Positions 1 to 5,145 of a DNA stretch of 5,239 bases are shown here, one piece after another. The translations under genes and the position numbers were made by a program. This DNA is from UBA1081 sp045658165 (GTDB lineage Bacteria > Bacillota > Clostridia > Oscillospirales > Acutalibacteraceae), in assembly GCA_045658165.1 (NCBI GenBank), contig JAZOUN010000005.1, forward strand, positions 1 through 5,239. The letters are read 5' to 3'. Positions within the stretch are counted from its first letter, which is position 1; every line of letters begins with the position of its first letter. Below the pieces are notes generated by a model. It was not told the origin of the DNA. It did not search any database and worked only from the letters and a program-made list of their open reading frames with translations.

Positions 1-21
1 ATGAATAAAGAATAATGTTGG

Positions 22-37
22 AAGGGGCAAGCCCCTT
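22..37. repeat. Short GC-rich hairpin
   Basis: AAGGGGC (22-28) and GCCCCTT (31-37) are perfectly complementary, with a two-base centre, so six pairs around a CAAG loop is the realistic fold. The following bases (AAACCCC, then ATTTTAT) do not give a proper U-tract, so I do not call a terminator, though it could be a weak or processed 3' end of a gene left of the window. Confidence 0.5.
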
Positions 38-56
38 AAACCCCATTTTATAATCA

Positions 57-71
57 AAGCCCGTAGGGCTT
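57..71. repeat. Short GC-rich hairpin
   Basis: AAGCCC (57-62) pairs with GGGCTT (66-71) around a GTA loop. It is followed by TCCGATTTTATT, a poor U-tract for plus-strand termination. It is the second of three hairpins ahead of the operon promoter. Confidence 0.45.
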
Positions 72-108
72 CCGATTTTATTATTTATTATTTCTTCTTT
101 ATTCTTTA

Positions 109-129
109 TTATCGGCATCGAGCCGATAA
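109..129. repeat. 8-bp hairpin just upstream of the operon promoter
   Basis: TTATCGGC (109-116) pairs perfectly with GCCGATAA (122-129) around a five-base ATCGA loop. It ends 12 bases before the -35 hexamer. No T-run follows on either strand, so a classical intrinsic terminator is unlikely. A boundary element, part of a REP-like cluster, or an operator are all possible; nothing in the sequence decides. Confidence 0.5.
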
Positions 130-141
130 ATTATTGTTTAC

Positions 142-170
142 TTGACATTTACCATCTAAAGTTTTATAAT
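142..170 (+). promoter_or_regulatory. Consensus sigma-A-type promoter for the ilvA-ridA operon
   Basis: The -35 hexamer TTGACA lies at 142-147 and the -10 hexamer TATAAT at 165-170, both matching consensus exactly, with a 17-base spacer (148-164). Transcription would start near 176-178, leaving a leader of only about 28 bases before the ATG at 205. That is too short for a T-box or attenuator, so control by charged tRNA or by leader-peptide attenuation is not supported. The motif suggests strong, possibly constitutive, transcription. Confidence 0.9.
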
Positions 171-192
171 TAGACATTATTTTTTTAAAAAT

Positions 193-196
193 GGGG
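193..196 (+). promoter_or_regulatory. Probable ribosome binding site of ilvA
   Basis: GGGG within AATGGGGTAA lies eight bases before the ATG at 205. It is a partial match to the Shine-Dalgarno consensus, clearly weaker than the AGGAG ahead of ridA, and is the only candidate in the short leader. Confidence 0.6.
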
Positions 197-204
197 TAAT
201 ATCC

Positions 205-1404
205 ATGCTTACGATTGACAAAATATATGACGCTTCAAATGTGCTTAAGGCCATTGCACGTCATACCGATATGATTCAGGCTCCCCGCATGACTGACAAA
301 TGCAACCTGTATCTCAAAACTGAAAATCTTCAGCTCACAGGCTCATTCAAACTCCGAGGAGCTTACTACAAGATTTCCCGTCTTTCAGAGGAAGAGAAAA
401 AGAACGGTGTTATTGCCTGTTCTGCGGGTAACCATGCTCAGGGCGTAGCTCTTGCGGCAACTCACAGCGGCATCAAATCCGTTATCTGTCTTCCCGAAGG
501 TGCTCCCATTTCAAAGGTTGAAGCAACAAAGAAATACGGCGCAGAAGTCTGCATGGTCAAGGGCGTTTATGACGATGCTTACAACAGGGCAATTGAACTG
601 CGTGATGAAAAGAACTATACTTTCATTCATCCTTTCAATGATCCCGATGTTATCGCAGGTCAGGGCACAATCGGTCTTGAAATCATCGAACAGCTTCCCG
701 ATGTTGATGCAGTTATCGTTCCCATCGGTGGGGGGGGAGTTATTGCAGGTGTAGCTTATCTTATAAAGCATCTCCGTCCTCAGTGCAAGGTCTACGGCGT
801 TCAGGCAGCAGGCGCACCCTCAATGTTCAACAGCATTCAGGATGGCGAAATAACAACTCTTCCCTCAGTAAACACTATTGCAGACGGTATCAAAGTAAAG
901 ACACCCGGTGACCTTACATTTGAACTTTGTCAGAAGTATGTTGATAAAGTTGTAACTGTTACAGATGACGAAGTTGCAGCAGCAATACTTCGCCTTATGG
1001 AACAGCAGAAGCTCGTTTCAGAGGGTGCAGGCGCAGTACCCGTTGCAGCAGTTCTCTTTGACAAAATCCCCGAAATCGCAGGCAAAAAGGTATGCTGTGT
1101 TGTATCAGGCGGTAATATTGATGTTAATATCTTAAGCCGAGTTATCGAAAGAGGTCTTAAGATGAACGGCAGAACAACAAACATCACAATCGCTCTTTCA
1201 GACAAGCCCGGTCAGCTTGCAACAGTTTCAGCACTTATTGCAGACTGCGGCGCAAACGTTGTAAGCGTAAGCTATTCAAGTACAGAGCTTGATATGAACA
1301 TCACAGACTGCTTCCTTAATCTTTCAATAGAAACAAGAGATTTTGATCACATCGAATACATAAAACAGGCTCTTACAGATGCAGGTTTTGACGTTATAAT
1401 TTAA
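205..1404 (+). CDS. ilvA: Threonine ammonia-lyase (threonine dehydratase), single ACT domain
   Basis: This PLP-dependent cytoplasmic enzyme deaminates L-threonine (often also L-serine) to 2-oxobutyrate, which feeds isoleucine synthesis or catabolism. The 399 residues show the fold-type II catalytic domain over about 1-320. TGSFKLRG carries the Schiff-base Lys49, SAGNHAQG (73-80) is the substrate loop, the glycine loop GGGGV (175-179) binds PLP phosphate, and VSEGAGA (271-277) and SGGN (301-304) are the conserved C-terminal motifs. A single ACT domain follows at about 326-399 (LSDKPGQL at 331-338). This is the medium-length form, shorter than the two-ACT biosynthetic enzyme of about 510 residues and longer than ACT-less catabolic TdcB. 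The ACT domain implies allosteric amino-acid control; the effector cannot be read from sequence. The ATG at 205 follows the consensus promoter at normal spacing. The stop codon overlaps the ridA SD region, indicating a translationally linked operon. Biosynthetic versus catabolic role is unresolved; the symbol follows the family name. Confidence 0.95.
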   Translation: MLTIDKIYDASNVLKAIARHTDMIQAPRMTDKCNLYLKTENLQLTGSFKLRGAYYKISRLSEEEKKNGVIACSAGNHAQGVALAATHSGIKSVICLPEGAPISKVEATKKYGAEVCMVKGVYDDAYNRAIELRDEKNYTFIHPFNDPDVIAGQGTIGLEIIEQLPDVDAVIVPIGGGGVIAGVAYLIKHLRPQCKVYGVQAAGAPSMFNSIQDGEITTLPSVNTIADGIKVKTPGDLTFELCQKYVDKVVTVTDDEVAAAILRLMEQQKLVSEGAGAVPVAAVLFDKIPEIAGKKVCCVVSGGNIDVNILSRVIERGLKMNGRTTNITIALSDKPGQLATVSALIADCGANVVSVSYSSTELDMNITDCFLNLSIETRDFDHIEYIKQALTDAGFDVII

Positions 1405-1409
1405 AGGAG
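1405..1409 (+). promoter_or_regulatory. Ribosome binding site of ridA
   Basis: AGGAG lies directly after the ilvA stop codon TAA (1402-1404), with an eight-base spacer to the ATG at 1418. This strong SD fixes the ridA start and shows the gene is translated from the ilvA message. Confidence 0.9.
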
Positions 1410-1417
1410 TTGTAAAA

Positions 1418-1789
1418 ATGAAAACAGTAGCAACAACAAACGCACCCGGTGCAATCGGACCTTACAGCCAGGCTATAATAACAGGAAATCTCGTCTTTAC
1501 ATCAGGACAGATTGCAATAAATCCCGCAACAGGCAATGTTGAGGCAGAAACAATCGAAGATCAGGCAAAACAGGTATGCGAAAACCTTAAGGCTGTTCTT
1601 GAAGCTGCAGGTTCATCACTTGAAAAGGCTGTAAAGACAACATGTTTCCTTGATGATATGGCTGACTTCGCAGCATTCAATGCAGTATACGGTGAGTACT
1701 TCACAAATAAGCCCGCACGTTCATGCGTAGCAGCAAAAGCACTCCCCAAGGGCGTTAAGTGCGAAGTTGAAGTTATCGCAGAAGTTTAA
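1418..1789 (+). CDS. ridA: RidA family 2-iminobutanoate/2-iminopropanoate deaminase
   Basis: RidA (YjgF/YER057c/UK114 family) is a small cytoplasmic trimer that hydrolyses reactive enamine/imine intermediates released by PLP enzymes such as threonine and serine dehydratases, protecting other PLP enzymes from damage. At 123 residues it is of normal length. Family landmarks are present: the N-terminal GAIGPYSQA with Tyr16, FTSGQI (27-32), and the C-terminal signature PARSCVAAKALPKG followed by CEVEVIAEV, holding the active-site Arg101 and Glu118 at the expected spacing. Arg at this position marks the deaminating subgroup, as opposed to Rid paralogues that lack it. The gene starts 13 bases after ilvA and ends before a strong terminator, so the two genes form a closed operon. 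Pairing with ilvA fits the chemistry, because the lyase makes the substrate RidA removes. Confidence 0.96.
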   Translation: MKTVATTNAPGAIGPYSQAIITGNLVFTSGQIAINPATGNVEAETIEDQAKQVCENLKAVLEAAGSSLEKAVKTTCFLDDMADFAAFNAVYGEYFTNKPARSCVAAKALPKGVKCEVEVIAEV

Positions 1790-1809
1790 TTTATAATACA
1801 ACAAATCGC

Positions 1810-1836
1810 AAGGACGCCCGATGGGCGTCCTTTTTT
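1810..1836 (+). terminator. Rho-independent terminator of the ilvA-ridA operon
   Basis: AAGGACGCCC (1810-1819) pairs with GGGCGTCCTT (1823-1832) around a GAT centre, and T-run 1831-1836 follows the GC-rich stem. It starts 20 bases after the ridA stop. In reverse the stem is followed by TGCGATTTG, so it is mainly directional for the plus strand. Confidence 0.95.
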
Positions 1837-1840
1837 GATG

Positions 1841-1870
1841 TGCAGACATAAACAATAAAAATGCAGACAT
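1841..1870. repeat. Duplicated terminator arm TGCAGACAT
   Basis: TGCAGACAT occurs at 1841-1849 and again at 1862-1870, 12 bases apart. The second copy is one arm of the minus-strand terminator; the first could pair with the same partner arm (1877-1885). It may be a small duplication or a decayed second terminator arm. Two nine-base identities this close are unlikely by chance, but any role is unknown. Confidence 0.5.
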
Positions 1871-1885
1871 CCGAAGATGTCTGCA
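1857..1885 (-). terminator. Rho-independent terminator of the large secreted-protein gene
   Basis: On the minus strand TGCAGACAT (1885-1877) pairs with ATGTCTGCA (1870-1862). The pair C1876/G1871 closes a TTCG tetraloop, the very stable cUUCGg motif. A T-run follows (plus-strand A-run 1857-1861). The stem begins seven bases after the stop codon at 1893-1895. Together with the plus-strand terminator it insulates the convergent genes. Confidence 0.9.
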
Positions 1886-1892
1886 AAATTAA

Positions 1893-4800
1893 TTATGACC
1901 AGTGGTCAATACCGCATTCGCAGTAACGAGCACTCTGAACTCCGAAGAGTTTCTGAAGGAAATTAATGATTTTCCAGAAGAAATTCACAAATCCGCTTGA
2001 ATGACATGAGTGAGAACAGTTGACTGTCAGGTCTTCACCGCATTCGTCACAGTAACCGTCAATGTCGGTGTCATTGTGACTTGTTGCATCAACATAATCA
2101 TCAACATAGCTGTCGCCGCATGAGCAAGTGTATGTAGTAAAGCCCTGCTCTGAACAAGTGGGAGCTGTTACAACTGTTTCATATGTATGACCGGGGAGCC
2201 TTGCGACAGTTTCTGTATATGTGTCACCACATGAACAAACAAATGTCATAACACCCTCTTTAATATGTGTTGCAGGAGTTGTGATTTCTGATGTGTGGCT
2301 ATGTCCTGTTTCATCTACATAATCAGCTACATATGTGTCGCCACATTCACAGATGTAAGTTGTAAAGCCTTTTTCAGTACATGTGGGAGCTGTTACAGCA
2401 CCGTCATAAATATGCTGATGAGGAAGTTTCTGACCGAAAATAAGAACCTTATAATCAGTTATGCTTTCATCAAGAACATATTCAAATGTAAAATCTTCAC
2501 TTTCTGCCATCTGTTGATCTATGTAAAGAAGATTATCTGACGCAAGCAGATCTTTCGCATTTTCATCCTTAACAGCAACAACTATATAATCATTACCAAC
2601 AATCACGTCTGAATCAGTTGCAATCTGATCATCAGATTCTGAATATACTGCAAATTCATCATCAAGAGAGAGTGTCATTATAGGCAGATGTTCCGGCGGA
2701 AAGTCGGGGGAGAAATACACGTTATTAATTACAGTCCAACCGTCACTGCAGAAAACAGAATAATTTACTTCATCATACATATCGTCATACATTCTATCAT
2801 AATTTTCAATTGAATGCCATTGATCAATTGTACCCGCATAATATATAAAAACTTTTTTTACATCTCTAGATATATGAGAAAATGCATCGCGATGAAATTT
2901 TGTTACACTGGTAGGAATTATGATAGTTTCAATAGAACCACAGTCATAAAATGCATTTCCCCCTATATATGTTACACCTTCGTTTATTATAACCGTTGTT
3001 ATCGGCAATTTTCTATATTTGTAAGCATCAGAAAAAGGATTATAAATAATCTCAAGATTTTTCATCATTCCTTCTCCGTATATTTCCAATGTACCATCTT
3101 CATAATATGTCCATGTGACATTGTCTCCGCAGTTGCCACTTGATGGTATGTTGTCGTCAGTGATACTTATCAATACATTTACACTGTTATCAACAACTTT
3201 TATATATTTTGTTTTTACTTCTCCAGTTGTGAGTTGTAATGTAATTGTATGCTTACCGGTTGGCAAATATATTACTTCTTTACCGTTGCTGTCTGTCTTA
3301 TATTTTTCATTAATTACTACATCCGGCAATGGATTTTTGTTTTTGTCAACAACAGTAATATTTACCGCATATGAAATATTCGTACATTTCCCATTACCAA
3401 AGCCAAGTTCATTAGAATAATATGCTGTAAGTAAATTAATGTCTACTTTTGCAAAAGTTGTTTCCTTATCTATTATTTCAAGAATTTTTATTTTGAGGGA
3501 TATGCTTGCAGTAAAATCAATTTTTATATCAAAGCAGGTACTGCAATCATGAATTGCAAAATTTGGGTCAAGAACAGAAGGTGTAATTTCTGCTTCAATT
3601 CCTATTTTTGATGATAAAGACATTTCCGCATATTTAAGAACTTTAACTTCCGGTTTAATTTCAAAACCTGCAAAGAATGTTATTTCAAAAGATAATTCTT
3701 TGTCAAACTCCGCTTCGGCTGATTTAGTTTTGTTTACCCAGCCATTGATGCTGTCATTTGATGCACCGACAACAATTTCTGCGATTGAAAAACTTAATTC
3801 CAGTTCAGCTTCTGCTTCAAAAATAAATGCAAAAGCAGCATCTGCTGTTACAGCACCAAGGAAATTAAAGCCGACTGAACCTAAGGGAATATTTGAATCT
3901 ATTTTTCCTGTTACAAAAACACTTATATCTACAGCACTTGTAATTGTAAGGTCAAAATAAAAATAGTCTTTATCAAATAAATAAAAGTCATAAAAGAATT
4001 TTATACCTGCACTGAATGTTCCTTCAATTTTAGCACCGAACTCAATATTATCAGTCAATTCTATATCAATTGCCCATTTTTCAACAGTACTTACAGATGT
4101 ATCTATATTGACATCGTGACGCATTGTTGAAATTTCCATTGATTCATGCGTCACGCCTTCAGCCATTCCGCTGTCATCAAAAGTTGTCTGTGCAGTTGTT
4201 TCATCAATTTTGATATACTGAAAAAGTTCACTGATTTCATCAACTTCTGATGCTGTTAGGGTAACAGTATCACCATCAATTGTTATTTCTTCAATTTTAA
4301 TAATAATATATTCATTTTCACCTTCACCGTGCTGATAATAGAAAACATCACCTTTTTTAAGACTCTTTATCTGCTCATCTGCATTTTCAATAACGTAAAT
4401 ACCGTTTTCATAATCATCTTTTGCAACAATATTCTTGCCTTCTTCGGGGGCAATAACCATTGCATCATCAGAAACTACAAGAAAGTTGTTATCTTCTGAT
4501 TCATCAAGATTGATAACTTTTTCCTCTTCAAAGTCTTCTGTTGTTTTTGCCATAAACTCTGCAAATTCTCTTGTATACTCATTTGTTTCAAAATACTTAC
4601 AGAGTGGTGCATTTTCCAAATCGACAAGAAATACTTTAACATAAAAATATTCAGGCATTTCTTCCGTTTCGATTTCAACCGTAACAGTATCCTCAGCAAC
4701 TGAATCTTTTGCTTCGATATCAGCTTTTCCACTTGCAACCATTTTTCCGCCTTTGTTTTCATAAATTGCAACAACAACCGTACAAGCATCAAGATTTTGC

Positions 4801-5057
4801 AGTTCTACTGTTGCAATCTTTTCTTCAATAAAGACAGACTGTATCAGATATTCTGCATTTTCACTATCATTTTCTGATTTCTGATAGTTATCAAGAATTA
4901 AATCACCGATAGCATTTGTAGCTTCATAATTAACATCTGTCTGTGTATTTGCTTTTTGTTCCGCTCCACTCTCCTCAGCAAATGCCGGCAAGGTAATTGT
5001 ATATGTCATCACGACAGCCAGAAAAACAGACAATGTTTGTTTCAAGACTTTTTTCAT
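1893..5057 (-). CDS. Large secreted multidomain protein with BspA-like LRR and Cys-rich repeats
   Basis: The 1054-residue product is exported and probably surface-associated or extracellular; its exact function is not recognised. The start is the ATG at 5057-5055, giving MKKVLKQ, a hydrophobic core (8-23) and a signal-peptidase I site AFA|EE after residue 27. Order of parts: acidic N-terminal region (28-about 310); beta-rich middle with alternating hydrophobic strands and an aromatic patch near 354-368 (about 315-545), including a CSTC pair (505-508); Ig/carboxypeptidase-regulatory-like module (562-632); BspA-type cap starting at SGNCGDNVTW (640) and a short LRR_5-like stretch with GGNAFYDC (about 686-746); spacer; three Cys-rich repeats (882-994); a YCDECGEDL motif; and a Cys/His-flanked hydrophobic tail (1014-1054). 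No LPXTG, SLH or dockerin signal is visible. BspA-like LRR proteins are often adhesins, so adhesion or polymer binding is a reasonable guess only. The frame continues upstream to 5165, but that part is adapter and duplicated sequence, so the promoter and RBS are absent. The gene is convergent with ilvA-ridA and has its own terminator. Confidence 0.88.
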   Translation of the reverse strand: MKKVLKQTLSVFLAVVMTYTITLPAFAEESGAEQKANTQTDVNYEATNAIGDLILDNYQKSENDSENAEYLIQSVFIEEKIATVELQNLDACTVVVAIYENKGGKMVASGKADIEAKDSVAEDTVTVEIETEEMPEYFYVKVFLVDLENAPLCKYFETNEYTREFAEFMAKTTEDFEEEKVINLDESEDNNFLVVSDDAMVIAPEEGKNIVAKDDYENGIYVIENADEQIKSLKKGDVFYYQHGEGENEYIIIKIEEITIDGDTVTLTASEVDEISELFQYIKIDETTAQTTFDDSGMAEGVTHESMEISTMRHDVNIDTSVSTVEKWAIDIELTDNIEFGAKIEGTFSAGIKFFYDFYLFDKDYFYFDLTITSAVDISVFVTGKIDSNIPLGSVGFNFLGAVTADAAFAFIFEAEAELELSFSIAEIVVGASNDSINGWVNKTKSAEAEFDKELSFEITFFAGFEIKPEVKVLKYAEMSLSSKIGIEAEITPSVLDPNFAIHDCSTCFDIKIDFTASISLKIKILEIIDKETTFAKVDINLLTAYYSNELGFGNGKCTNISYAVNITVVDKNKNPLPDVVINEKYKTDSNGKEVIYLPTGKHTITLQLTTGEVKTKYIKVVDNSVNVLISITDDNIPSSGNCGDNVTWTYYEDGTLEIYGEGMMKNLEIIYNPFSDAYKYRKLPITTVIINEGVTYIGGNAFYDCGSIETIIIPTSVTKFHRDAFSHISRDVKKVFIYYAGTIDQWHSIENYDRMYDDMYDEVNYSVFCSDGWTVINNVYFSPDFPPEHLPIMTLSLDDEFAVYSESDDQIATDSDVIVGNDYIVVAVKDENAKDLLASDNLLYIDQQMAESEDFTFEYVLDESITDYKVLIFGQKLPHQHIYDGAVTAPTCTEKGFTTYICECGDTYVADYVDETGHSHTSEITTPATHIKEGVMTFVCSCGDTYTETVARLPGHTYETVVTAPTCSEQGFTTYTCSCGDSYVDDYVDATSHNDTDIDGYCDECGEDLTVNCSHSCHSSGFVNFFWKIINFLQKLFGVQSARYCECGIDHWS
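1896..2018 (-). other. C-terminal Cys/His-flanked hydrophobic tail (residues 1014-1054)
   Basis: The tail has a C-S-H-S-C-H cluster (1014-1019), a hydrophobic and aromatic segment FVNFFWKIINFLQKLFGV (1023-1040), and a closing C-E-C-G-x-x-H-W (1046-1053). It is too short and too interrupted by lysines for a standard transmembrane anchor and lacks LPXTG. I recall similar tails at the ends of other secreted Oscillospirales proteins, but I cannot search. A sorting or anchoring role is a hypothesis. Confidence 0.6.
2076..2414 (-). repeat. Three tandem Cys-rich repeats of about 38 residues
   Basis: Residues 882-919, 920-957 and 958-994 are tandem copies of a pattern 'H-x-Y-x(3)-V-T-A-P-T-C-x(2)-x-G-F-T-T-Y-x-C-x-C-G-D-x-Y'. 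Copies 1 and 3 carry three cysteines (893, 903, 905 and 968, 978, 980). Copy 2 has only the CSCG pair (941, 943), and its first cysteine position is replaced within PATHIKEG. Similar repeats are common near the C-termini of secreted clostridial proteins; their structure and role are not established as far as I know. Disulfide or metal binding is inferred from the C-x-C pairs. Confidence 0.85.
2820..3140 (-). other. BspA-type leucine-rich repeat module (residues 640-746)
   Basis: A cap sequence (SGNCGDNVTWTYYEDGTLEI, 640-659) precedes repeats of the type 'ITTVIINEGVTYIGGNAFYDC' and 'SIETIIIPTSVTKFHRDAF', ending in IYYAGTIDQWHSI. This matches the LRR_5/BspA arrangement common in secreted clostridial proteins. 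Only about two full repeats are present, far fewer than in typical BspA adhesins, so the module may be reduced. Confidence 0.8.
3162..3374 (-). other. Ig/carboxypeptidase-regulatory-like module (residues 562-632)
   Basis: The segment reads VVDKNKNPLPDVVINEKYKT, then DSNGKEVIYLPTGKHTITL. The 'x-G/N-x-P-L-P-x-V-x-V' opening, 'T-D-x-N-G' turn and 'L-P-x-G-x-Y/H-x-I-T' strand are the pattern of carboxypeptidase-regulatory-like or prealbumin-like beta-sandwich modules in surface proteins. Such modules usually act as spacers or binding scaffolds. Family identity is judged by eye. Confidence 0.65.
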
Positions 5058-5061
5058 ACAA
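4962..5061. repeat. First copy of duplicated library insert (natural location)
   Basis: These 100 bases are the natural 5' end of the large gene plus four upstream bases. The first 94 (4962-5055) recur exactly at 5146-5239. The right border (5061) is set by the adapter start, the left by the first mismatch (C4961 versus T5145). The exact 100-base length between borders fits a single short library insert. Confidence 0.9.
4977..5057 (-). other. Signal peptide of the large secreted protein
   Basis: Residues 1-27 show the three classical zones: basic start (MKK..K), hydrophobic core LSVFLAVVMTYTITL, and the AxA-type cleavage site AFA before EE. This supports the internal ATG at 5057 as the true start, since a signal peptide would not sit 36 residues inside a protein. 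Confidence 0.9.
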
Positions 5062-5145
5062 AAGTCGGATCGTAGCCATGTCGTTCTGTGAGCCAAGGAG
5101 TTGACTATAAAGCTTGTCTTCCTAAGACCGCTTGGCCTCCGACTT
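5062..5145. other. MGI/BGI (DNBSEQ) sequencing adapter with barcode: artefact
   Basis: Bases 5062-5103 match the 42-base BGI/MGI read-through adapter that begins AAGTCGGATCGTAGCCATGT. Bases 5114-5145 are the reverse complement of the 32-base partner adapter that begins AAGTCGGAGGCCAAGCGGTC. The ten bases between them (ACTATAAAGC, 5104-5113) occupy the sample-barcode position. This is synthetic DNA left in an assembly, not genome sequence. The inverted ends AAGTCGGA/TCCGACTT are the shared start of the two adapters. The adapter identity is from memory but matches over its whole length. Confidence 0.97.

Larger units (their letters stand above)
4..110. repeat. Palindrome-rich intergenic segment with 12-bp inverted arms
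   Basis: Bases 4-15 (AATAAAGAATAA) are the exact reverse complement of 99-110 (TTATTCTTTATT). These arms enclose two compact hairpins at 22-37 and 57-71, with AT-rich spacer between and after them. No coding potential is visible in 1-141; an ATG at base 1 opens only a four-codon frame. The layout resembles a REP-like or small non-autonomous palindromic element, but the arms are low-complexity A/T sequence and could match by chance. No target-site duplication is recognisable and the left side is cut by the window edge. Function unknown. Confidence 0.35.

Noticed and set aside
22..50. Intrinsic terminator of a gene left of the window
   Set aside because: The stem is good but is followed by AAACCCC rather than a T-run; the later ATTTTAT is too distant and too short.
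148..204. T-box, attenuator or riboswitch ahead of ilvA
   Set aside because: The leader from the consensus promoter is only about 28 bases, with no T-box sequence or terminator stem.
1896..2018. LPXTG or simple transmembrane anchor at the protein C-terminus
   Set aside because: No LPXTG-like motif or basic tail is present, and the hydrophobic stretch is interrupted by lysines and asparagines and followed by a Cys/His cluster.
2295..4644. Several plus-strand open frames of 70-110 codons lying opposite the large gene (for example 2814-3143, 3115-3420, 3700-3960)
   Set aside because: They are antisense shadows of a well-supported coding frame, lack SD sites with good spacing, and their products show no recognisable motif.
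4475..4792. Minus-strand open frame of 105 codons in another frame inside the large gene
   Set aside because: It is a Lys/Leu-rich shadow caused by A-rich codons of the real frame.
5062..5145. Inverted ends AAGTCGGA/TCCGACTT with an internal GTCTT-CCT-AAGAC hairpin, looking like a tRNA-like or small mobile element between direct repeats
   Set aside because: The whole block matches the two MGI/BGI adapters and a barcode slot base for base; the hairpin and inverted ends belong to the adapter design, and the flanking repeat has the period of a library circle.
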